Of a stretch of 35,515 nucleotides of DNA, positions 29,409 to 34,475 are shown piece by piece. Position numbers and translations under genes: made by a program. The first letter of the stretch is position 1. The number at the start of each line of letters is the position of its first letter. The notes below the pieces were generated by a model. It was not told the DNA's origin, did no database searches, and was given only the letters and a program-made list of their open reading frames with translations. Source of the stretch: Candidatus Sungiibacteriota bacterium (GTDB lineage: Bacteria > Patescibacteriota > Minisyncoccia > Sungbacterales > HO2-52-23). The stretch lies in contig JACPMG010000024.1 in the NCBI GenBank assembly GCA_016186095.1, positions 1-35,515 on the forward strand, given 5' to 3'.

Positions 29409-30185
29409 TCATATTTTCCTAATGCCCTCCATTCTCAATATCTCCTCCGCCAACTGCCTATACGCTTTGGCCCCGTGCGAATAAGGATCGTACTGTAAAA
29501 TGGTCTTCCCAAAAGACGGCGCCTCGGCCAAACTAACGTTTCGCGGAATTACCGCATCAAAGACATAGCCCGGGAATTTACGGCGAATCTCCTTGGCCAC
29601 CGCGCGATGCAATCTAGATTTTCTATCATACATAGTAAGAAGCGCTCCCATAACGGCCGTGCGGGTTTTTAAGTTTGTATTAATAAGCTGAACGGTGCGC
29701 ATTAAATCCGCTAGCCCCTCCAGCGCATAATATTCGCACTGCACCGGAATGATAACCTTGCCTGCTGCGACCAGAGCATTCAAGGTAAGAAGGCCCAAAC
29801 TCGGAGGAGAGTCAATAACGATAAAATCGTATTTTCGACGGATCGGCTCCAAGACCTCCTTTAGTTTATACTCGCGATTTTTTATGTCAACAAGCTCAAC
29901 CGCGGCTCCGGCCAGCGCGGAGGACGCGGGTAAAATATCAACGCCAAGTATCGGAGTTTTCCTAATCGCGTCCTCCGAAGCCACTTTCCCTATAAGCACG
30001 TGGTAAATGCTTTTTTCAAGCCGCCGCGGGTTCAGACCGATGCCGGAAGTAGCGTTGGCCTGCGGGTCGATGTCAACAATCAAAATCTTCTTGCCCAGAG
30101 CCGCAAGAAAAGTTCCGAGATTGATACAAGATGTACTCTTTCCAACCCCGCCTTTTTGATTACATAATGATATGATCCTTGCCAT
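29409..30185 (-). CDS. parA: Chromosome partitioning ATPase ParA (Soj)
   Basis: 258 residues. A deviant Walker A ATPase that moves ParB-bound DNA. Motifs: CNQKGGVGKSTSCINLG with the signature lysine, LIVDIDPQANATSGIG (A'), and YDFIVIDSPPSLGLLTLNAL (Walker B). Length is normal. The annotated ATG 30185 has no Shine-Dalgarno and no promoter close by. The only good promoter lies upstream of a second copy of the first 12 codons (see the 30233-30280 feature). How the present start is reached is therefore unclear: reinitiation, a cryptic promoter, or an assembly error are all possible. Confidence 0.93.
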   Translation of the reverse strand: MARIISLCNQKGGVGKSTSCINLGTFLAALGKKILIVDIDPQANATSGIGLNPRRLEKSIYHVLIGKVASEDAIRKTPILGVDILPASSALAGAAVELVDIKNREYKLKEVLEPIRRKYDFIVIDSPPSLGLLTLNALVAAGKVIIPVQCEYYALEGLADLMRTVQLINTNLKTRTAVMGALLTMYDRKSRLHRAVAKEIRRKFPGYVFDAVIPRNVSLAEAPSFGKTILQYDPYSHGAKAYRQLAEEILRMEGIRKI

Positions 30186-30232
30186 ATTCGTGTGGGCGCA
30201 TTCGTGTTGCCGCAGCCGTAGGCGGAGGCGCG

Positions 30233-30280
30233 CTATTCGCGTGCTCCTTTTTGATTACAGAGAGAAATGATCCGCGCCAT
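30233..30280 (-). pseudogene. Truncated duplicate of the parA 5' end (15 codons)
   Basis: ATG GCG CGG ATC ATT TCT ... encodes MARIISLCNQKG-ARE-stop. The first 12 residues equal the ParA N-terminus. The nucleotides differ mainly at silent positions, so this is not a fresh tandem copy. It starts 8 nt after a good -10 box, in the leaderless position. The 47 nt between it and parA contain repeated CACGAAT/CGCGAAT words and a short GC-rich palindrome. It is either the remnant of an earlier parA allele or a leader peptide. Confidence 0.7.
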
Positions 30281-30288
30281 GTGATCTC

Positions 30289-30317
30289 ATATTAAGATTT
30301 TTGTAGAAAATTTTCAA
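30289..30317 (-). promoter_or_regulatory. parA promoter
   Basis: Minus strand TTGAAA (30317-30312), a 17-nt spacer, TAATAT (30294-30289). Confidence 0.65.
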
Positions 30318-30320
30318 TGG

Positions 30321-30349
30321 TTGAAATTTTCGGGATTTTGGGATAAAAT
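30321..30349 (+). promoter_or_regulatory. tRNA-Leu promoter
   Basis: TTGAAA (30321-30326), a 17-nt spacer, TAAAAT (30344-30349), 8 nt before the tRNA. Its -35 and that of parA lie back to back (TTTCAA-TGG-TTGAAA). Confidence 0.7.
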
Positions 30350-30357
30350 TGTCCTAT

Positions 30358-30441
30358 GCCGCGGTGGCGGAACCGGCAGACGCACGGGACTCAAAATCCC
30401 GCGAGGGTAACCTCATGAGAGTTCGACTCTCTCCCGCGGCA
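30358..30441 (+). tRNA. tRNA-Leu (anticodon CAA)
   Basis: 84 nt. Acceptor stem GCCGCGG (30358-30364) pairs with CCGCGGC (30434-30440), discriminator A. The anticodon arm is CGGGA-CTCAAAA-TCCCG, anticodon CAA, reading UUG. A long variable arm (GCGAGGGTAACCTCATG) and the TTCGACT T-loop make it a class II tRNA, as expected for leucine. CCA is not encoded. A palindrome follows directly. Confidence 0.93.
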
Positions 30442-30457
30442 TATCGAATCATATCTT

Positions 30458-30487
30458 TCCGCCAAAGGCGGATCGTCCTCTGGCTGA
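30458..30487. repeat. TCCGCC palindrome pair after tRNA-Leu
   Basis: TCCGCCAAAGGCGGA (30458-30472) followed by TCGTCCTCTGGCTGA, a decayed second unit. It has the same 30-nt tandem layout as in mfd. Confidence 0.6.
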
Positions 30488-30517
30488 AATTTTAGGGGAA
30501 GAAAATTTTTTAATCAC

Positions 30518-31411
30518 ATGTTTACTACAAAAACCTATACAAGAGACTTTAAATATTTTAAGGAAAAGTACGATGAAAGCATGGAGCGCATGTTTGCGGC
30601 GGTCAGCGATCTCTATGCGGAATACTGGAATGATTTTTTTCATTTCGCGTTGTTTAAGAATGAAGATGAAAGTTGGGATTCGGCCTTTAGAAATACCCAC
30701 AAAAAGTATTTGGAAGCCCTGCGGATAAAAGATGCGGGCAAAGTGCTTGAATTGGCTTGTGGAAGAGGCGGTTTTACAAATGTCCTTGCCGAGAATACTT
30801 CCGGTGAAGTTTTGGGAATTGATATTTCTCGTTCCCAACTTTCACATGCCAAGAGATTTAAGCGGCCGAATTTGCGTTTCCAACACCATGATATTATGAA
30901 GGTTGATGAGCTTGGAGAAACGTTTGACGCGGTAGTTTTCATGGATGCCGATTGCTACTTACCCGATAAAAGATTAGCTGTTGAAAAAATCTCAAAAGTT
31001 ATGAATCCGGGGGCTCGTTTTCTTCTGCTCGGATGGTGCAAGCAGAGCGGGCTGAACCAAATCCAGGAAGAACTTGTTTTGCATCCATTTATGAAGTATT
31101 GGGCTATCCCAAGTCTCGAAACGCAAGAAAATTACAAGAAGTATTTTGAACAGAGTGGTTTCAAAATAATTGAGATTACGGATTTGAATAATCAAGTCAG
31201 ACGAAATTGGGAATTTGGTTACGAATCGGCGCTGAAGGGAATTAAGAAACTTTCGTTCAAAGATCTTCCGCGTTTCATTTGGAAAGGCATGAAATTGGGA
31301 AGTGACGGAATTAAACTTATCAAAGAACAATTTCCAGCGGCTATCTATATCAAAGTCGGCTATGATGTTGGTTTTCTCCGCTATGTTTACTTCTTGGTAG
31401 AGAAAAAGTAG
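30518..31411 (+). CDS. Class I SAM-dependent methyltransferase
   Basis: 297 residues. Motif I VLELACGRGGFTNVLAE near residue 75, motif II VLGIDISRSQL, then FQHHDIMKV and FDAVVFMDADCYLPD match the Rossmann-type methyltransferase core; the later ARFLLLGWCKQSG fits the motif after strand 5. The substrate is not clear. The pattern (core plus a C-terminal helical cap with FEQSGFKIIEITDL) is shared with small-molecule and lipid methyltransferases. Codons look more AT-rich than in the neighbours, and palindromes flank the gene on both sides, which suggests relatively recent acquisition. The start has no clear Shine-Dalgarno. Confidence 0.85.
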   Translation: MFTTKTYTRDFKYFKEKYDESMERMFAAVSDLYAEYWNDFFHFALFKNEDESWDSAFRNTHKKYLEALRIKDAGKVLELACGRGGFTNVLAENTSGEVLGIDISRSQLSHAKRFKRPNLRFQHHDIMKVDELGETFDAVVFMDADCYLPDKRLAVEKISKVMNPGARFLLLGWCKQSGLNQIQEELVLHPFMKYWAIPSLETQENYKKYFEQSGFKIIEITDLNNQVRRNWEFGYESALKGIKKLSFKDLPRFIWKGMKLGSDGIKLIKEQFPAAIYIKVGYDVGFLRYVYFLVEKK

Positions 31412-31495
31412 ATTTGATTGGTTTTTAGAATTTGCCGCCCCATACTTCGCCAAAACTTCGTAGGGCAAGGCAAAAAACTTGCTTGTCCGCCGTCC

Positions 31496-31531
31496 AAATT
31501 CAATACGCCACCCGGGTGGCGTATTGAATTT
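31496..31531. repeat. Perfect 36-bp palindrome
   Basis: AAATTCAATACGCCACCC (31496-31513) followed exactly by its reverse complement (31514-31531), with no loop. CGTC/GACG outside extends it with one mismatch. It lies between the methyltransferase and the IscA-like gene. The rest of 31412-31618 holds an AT-rich stretch with a possible -10 box (TATACT) but no gene. Confidence 0.9.
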
Positions 31532-31618
31532 AGACGTATCTATAACAAAAATCCCCCGGGCTTTTTTATTTTTGATAACTATATATACTATCAACAGAAC
31601 AACCATCTGGGGGGGCGA

Positions 31619-31975
31619 ATGGATACTTTTATCAAACTTACCGATGCGGCGGTCAGAGCGATAAAAGCGGACGCGGGAAATAAAGGGATCTCTTTGAGGG
31701 AAGTTTATCTGCGCGTTGGGATTTCGAGCGCGGCATGCTGCGGCTTCTTATATCTTCTGGAGTTCACAAGGGAAAAAGCTCCGGATGATCACGAACTGGA
31801 GATCAGCGGTATCAAGGTGCTGGTTGATAATAAAAGCCGCCCACATCTTGAAGGCGCCGAAATCGATTACGTAACGGCAGGCGATCTTCTTGCGGCCGGC
31901 TTTACTTTCCGTAATCCGAATGCGCCGCCGGCTTGCGGATGCGGAAAAACACACTCTCCTGATGAGGAGAAATAA
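31619..31975 (+). CDS. A-type iron-sulfur carrier, HesB/IscA-like
   Basis: 118 residues from ATG 31619, supported by a G-rich Shine-Dalgarno; the ORF track start at 31418 runs through the palindrome and is wrong. The product begins MDTFIKLTDAAVRAIKADAGNKG, a usual HesB start. The three cluster-binding cysteines fit the family: one in SSAACCGFLYLLEF and two in PPACGCGKTHS. Strand and loop IKVLVDNKSRPHLEGAEIDYV are typical. It probably passes Fe-S clusters to target enzymes. A small membrane protein gene overlaps its stop codon by one base, so the two are coupled. Which Fe-S client it serves is not visible. Confidence 0.85.
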   Translation: MDTFIKLTDAAVRAIKADAGNKGISLREVYLRVGISSAACCGFLYLLEFTREKAPDDHELEISGIKVLVDNKSRPHLEGAEIDYVTAGDLLAAGFTFRNPNAPPACGCGKTHSPDEEK

Positions 31976-32133
31976 TGATCACCTTGTCGGAGGCCATCAT
32001 CGGCGGCAGCATCGTAATCATTTTCTTCCTCGTCCTTTACGGCTTCATCTTCTTCGGAGTAATCTTCACCCTTACCGAAACGCTGCCTAATTGGTGGAGA
32101 AACCGAAAAAAGAAATCGCCCAGAGCGGCCTAG
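31975..32133 (+). CDS. Small membrane protein coupled to the IscA-like gene (52 aa)
   Basis: ATG 31975 overlaps the preceding TAA by one base (TAATG) and is preceded by GAGGAGA. The product MITLSEAIIGGSIVIIFFLVLYGFIFFGVIFTLTETLPNWW then has a basic tail RNRKKKSPRAA: one long hydrophobic segment and a positive end, so a single-pass membrane protein. It is too short for the ORF track. Its stop lies in a 20-bp palindromic terminator shared with the PAP2 gene. Function unknown. Confidence 0.65.
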   Translation: MITLSEAIIGGSIVIIFFLVLYGFIFFGVIFTLTETLPNWWRNRKKKSPRAA

Positions 32134-32152
32134 GCCGCTCTTTTCATTTTTC
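32122..32152. terminator. Shared bidirectional terminator containing both stop codons
   Basis: AGAGCGGCC-TA-GGCCGCTCT (32122-32141), followed on the plus strand by TTTCATTTTT. The TAG stop of the plus-strand gene (32131-32133) and that of the PAP2 gene (32132-32130) both lie at its centre. Confidence 0.8.
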
Positions 32153-32720
32153 TAAACTTCCGAAAAAGAAAGTGGATGGTAAAAGCGGTCCCTACGCCCG
32201 CAATCGCGCCCGCCAAAATGTCGCTTGGCCAATGTACCCCGGCAGCCACGCGGCCAAGGCTGATGGAAAACGCCGCGAGAAAAAATAAAATGCTCGTTTT
32301 TGGATAGTAAAACGAAACCGCAGTCGCCACGGCGAAAGCAAGAGAGGCGTGTCCGGAGGGAAAAGAGCCTCCGCTTACGTGGGGAATGAGTTGAGTTATG
32401 TGATCCGCTCCCGCCTTCGCTAAAGCTTCGGCGGGCAAGTCAAACGGCCGCGGACGATTGTAGGAAAAACGGATGAGCTCGGTCACGACGAAGCGCGCGA
32501 CAAACGCGGAGACAAAAGTAAAAATAAAAAGCTCGGTATTGCGCCGCCTATAACTCCTGAATTTCGAAACAAGGGTAATAACTACAAATAGCGCCACGGC
32601 GGCCATCACGATATACCAAAGATAGGTTGCGCAAAAAATTATCAGCGCATCCCACAAGGGGCGTACTCCGGCCCAGGAGTTTAACCAACGGAAAATTGTA
32701 ACGTCCCAGTACTCAAACAT
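32130..32720 (-). CDS. PAP2-family membrane phosphatase
   Basis: 196 residues with about five hydrophobic segments. The three phosphatase motifs are present: RFSYNRPRPF (KxxxxxxRP type), GGSFPSGHASLAF (PSGH), and LGRVAAGVHWPSDILAG (SRxxxxxHxxxD type, with Gly for Ser). It probably dephosphorylates undecaprenyl pyrophosphate or another lipid phosphate at the outer face of the membrane. The segment LPAEALAKAGADH between motif 1 and PSGH is encoded by a palindrome and looks inserted. Its start overlaps the end of folD. It converges on the small membrane gene, sharing a terminator. Confidence 0.9.
   Translation of the reverse strand: MFEYWDVTIFRWLNSWAGVRPLWDALIIFCATYLWYIVMAAVALFVVITLVSKFRSYRRRNTELFIFTFVSAFVARFVVTELIRFSYNRPRPFDLPAEALAKAGADHITQLIPHVSGGSFPSGHASLAFAVATAVSFYYPKTSILFFLAAFSISLGRVAAGVHWPSDILAGAIAGVGTAFTIHFLFRKFRKMKRAA
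32410..32435. repeat. Palindrome inside the PAP2 gene
   Basis: CCCGCC-TTCGC-TAAA-GCTTC-GGCGGG, in frame, encoding PAEALAKAG on the minus strand. It has the same TTCGC...GCTTC core as the moxR leader hairpin. Confidence 0.6.
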
Positions 32721-33546
32721 TTTTCAATTTCGTAAGCATAACTAAGTTTTTGAGTAAAACCGCGACCGTGACCGGCCCCACGCCTCCCGGAATGGGTGTG
32801 ATAAAAGAAGCTTTTGGCGAAACCGAATCAAAATCAACATCGCCAGCTATTTTGCCTGCGGACTCTGAAGTGCCAGCGTCAATAATTACCGCGCCCTCTT
32901 TTACCATATCCGCGGTGATAAACTTTGGCTTGCCGATACCCGAGATTATAACGTCGGCGCGCCTCAAAAACTCCTCCGGATTCTTGGTGGAGCTTCGCAC
33001 CACGCTAAAAGTCGTTTTCTCATTCAGAAGCCAGAGCGCCATGGGTTTCCCAACTAAGTTTCCGGCGCCTACCACCGCGATATATTTATTTTTATAATCG
33101 ATCCCGTACTCTTCAAAAAGTGCTCTTGCCGCACCTACCACCGGCGGGAAAATAGCGCTCTTGCCCGTAACAAAATTGCCTAAGGCGCGCGAGGACAACA
33201 TATCTGCGTCTTTTCCGGGGGTAACCGCGTTCAAAATATACTGCGAGTTTACGTGTGCGGGCAAAGGCAACTGCACGATAACGCCTGTATTTTTTTTCTC
33301 ATGTACGATCTCCGCCAGACGCTTGCGTAATTCATTGGTGGTAACTTTTTCCTCAAAAGGATAAATACGCACCTCAATACCCACCGATTCCGCGGCTTTC
33401 TTTTTTTGCTCAATAAATTTCGCGACCACCGGATCCTTGCCGACTACGACCACTGCAAGTCGCGGTTTTTGAGCCACCCCCAAAACTCCCTGCTTCACTT
33501 CCTCCAGTATTTTTTTTGAAAGTTTTTTGCCGTCAAGAAGAATCAT
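32713..33546 (-). CDS. folD: Methylenetetrahydrofolate dehydrogenase/cyclohydrolase FolD
   Basis: 277 residues. It interconverts methylene-, methenyl- and formyl-tetrahydrofolate. Visible motifs: AVVVVGKDPVVAKFIEQKKKAAESVGI with the catalytic lysine (the usual Tyr of the YxxxK pair is Phe here), VIVQLPLP, PGKDADML, FPPVVGAAR, VVGAGNLVGKPMALWLL of the NADP-binding fold, and PIPGGVGPVTVAVLL at the end. It works with glyA, also in this window, in one-carbon metabolism. Several family positions are relaxed (Phe for Tyr, FPPV for PCTP), which I take as divergence within CPR FolD, not inactivation. No Shine-Dalgarno precedes the ATG. Confidence 0.93.
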   Translation of the reverse strand: MILLDGKKLSKKILEEVKQGVLGVAQKPRLAVVVVGKDPVVAKFIEQKKKAAESVGIEVRIYPFEEKVTTNELRKRLAEIVHEKKNTGVIVQLPLPAHVNSQYILNAVTPGKDADMLSSRALGNFVTGKSAIFPPVVGAARALFEEYGIDYKNKYIAVVGAGNLVGKPMALWLLNEKTTFSVVRSSTKNPEEFLRRADVIISGIGKPKFITADMVKEGAVIIDAGTSESAGKIAGDVDFDSVSPKASFITPIPGGVGPVTVAVLLKNLVMLTKLKNV

Positions 33547-33570
33547 AATATCTTACAAAACGGTGTTTAC

Positions 33571-33602
33571 CAAAAATTGAGGGGCCTGGCGGGCCGCCTC
33601 AA
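33571..33602 (-). terminator. Terminator of the 100-aa orphan gene
   Basis: TTGAGG (33577-33582) / CCTCAA (33597-33602) with a GC-rich inner fold, minus-strand tail TTTTTG. It contains the stop codon of the gene. Confidence 0.65.
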
Positions 33603-33901
33603 TGTCCTACGGCGACAAATCGATGCAAAATATAGAACCGGATCAGATATCCCTTCCCATCTAGCAGCTCAAACCATATGGGGTCATCATAATTTTGCAG
33701 CACCCTTTCTTCCCCTCCAAGACGAATAGTCATAGTACTGGTATCTTTGTCGGGAGCGGCAATTACTTCCGCGTCTTCTGGGAAACGACTAGGAGGCTTA
33801 TTTTTCAGAACCGCGATAAATGGCTTGCCGTTATCCTCGGGGTCCAGAGTCCGGGTATCCAATTCGCCTATAAACTCGACCGCGATTCTCTCCAGCTCCA
33901 T
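33599..33901 (-). CDS. Orphan protein of unknown function (100 aa)
   Basis: AGGAGA lies 6 nt before ATG 33901, which is preferred over the track start at 33928. Sequence begins MELERIAVEFIGELDTRTLDPED and ends YLIRFYILHRFVAVGH. It has an alternation of short beta-like stretches (PFIAVLKNK, EVIAAPDKDTSTMTIRLGGEE, IWFELLDGKGYLIRFYILHRF) and no cysteines or membrane segment. The family is not recognised. It stands alone, with its own terminator, between folD and the 59-aa membrane protein. Confidence 0.6.
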   Translation of the reverse strand: MELERIAVEFIGELDTRTLDPEDNGKPFIAVLKNKPPSRFPEDAEVIAAPDKDTSTMTIRLGGEERVLQNYDDPIWFELLDGKGYLIRFYILHRFVAVGH

Positions 33902-33960
33902 CCTATCTCTCCTATATATTCTATTCACTGATCTATCTACAGACTAACACATAAATAAAC

Positions 33961-33984
33961 AAAAGGGAAGCATTAAATCTTCCT
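33961..33984 (-). terminator. Terminator of the 59-aa membrane protein
   Basis: GGAAG (33966-33970) / CTTCC (33979-33983), minus-strand tail CTTTTGTTTATTT. Confidence 0.65.
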
Positions 33985-34162
33985 ATTTTATGATTTCCTC
34001 GAAAAATCGTAAAAGCTCTTTATGCCTTTCCTGAAGCTCACCGCTTAATGCCCCTATCCGACCGGCTATGAGCCAAGCAGAATCCAGCGTCCATGTTAAT
34101 AGCAATAAACCTAATACTATGGCCCCGAGGATCAAAAATCTTTGCCTAGCTAGGATTCTCAT
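33983..34162 (-). CDS. Small single-pass membrane protein (59 aa)
   Basis: Just below the ORF track cutoff. ATG 34162 is preceded by AGGAGGGGGTTGGG. The product MRILARQRFLILGAIVLGLLLLTWTLDSAWLIAG has a basic start and one transmembrane segment, then a charged helix GALSGELQERHKELLRFFEEIIK that could form a coiled coil. The stop is TAG at 33985-33983 and a terminator follows. Possible -10 box TATAGT upstream, without a clear -35. Function unknown. Confidence 0.7.
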   Translation of the reverse strand: MRILARQRFLILGAIVLGLLLLTWTLDSAWLIAGRIGALSGELQERHKELLRFFEEIIK

Positions 34163-34204
34163 CCCAACCCCCTCCTGATTCTTTTTAAACTATAGCGCCT
34201 TCGG

Positions 34205-34235
34205 TTAAAAATAAATAGGAAGCGCGATGGCTTCC
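34205..34235 (-). terminator. Terminator of the orphan gene after glyA
   Basis: GGAAGC (34218-34223) / GCTTCC (34230-34235), minus-strand tail TATTTATTTTTAA. Confidence 0.75.
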
Positions 34236-34241
34236 GGTATT

Positions 34242-34475
34242 TTATAATCTTTTGTGGACCTGCCAAGACAAAATTTTTGGTTGCGAAGTATCGGTGACTA
34301 ACGAGGCGGTCTGAAATTCACATCTAGCTTCCCTCGGCGTCTTACCGTTGAGTGGGGTATATACTGGACCTGGGGCACCCATGACCATCTCTGTCGCTTG
34401 AAACCGATTGCTCGCCAAAACCCTGACTACCAAAAGACGATCGCCCATCTTAAAGCTGACTTCATATAGTCTTAT
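34242..34475 (-). CDS. Orphan protein (77 aa) with an apparent ATA start
   Basis: A perfect AGGAGG sits 5 nt before an ATA codon (34475-34473) that overlaps the glyA TAA stop (AATAAG). The track start, a TTG at 34490, contains the Shine-Dalgarno itself and cannot be right; the first in-frame ATG is 9 codons further with no ribosome-binding site. From ATA the product is RLYEVSFKMGDRLLVVRVLASNRFQATEMVMG... ending WQVHKRL, a small mixed alpha/beta protein with no recognised family. It would be coupled to glyA. A strong terminator follows. Confidence 0.55.
   Translation of the reverse strand: MRLYEVSFKMGDRLLVVRVLASNRFQATEMVMGAPGPVYTPLNGKTPREARCEFQTASLVTDTSQPKILSWQVHKRL

Noticed and set aside
31418-31618. 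N-terminal extension of the IscA-like protein in the ORF track
   Set aside because: It runs through the 36-bp palindrome; the ATG at 31619 has a Shine-Dalgarno and gives the normal family start.
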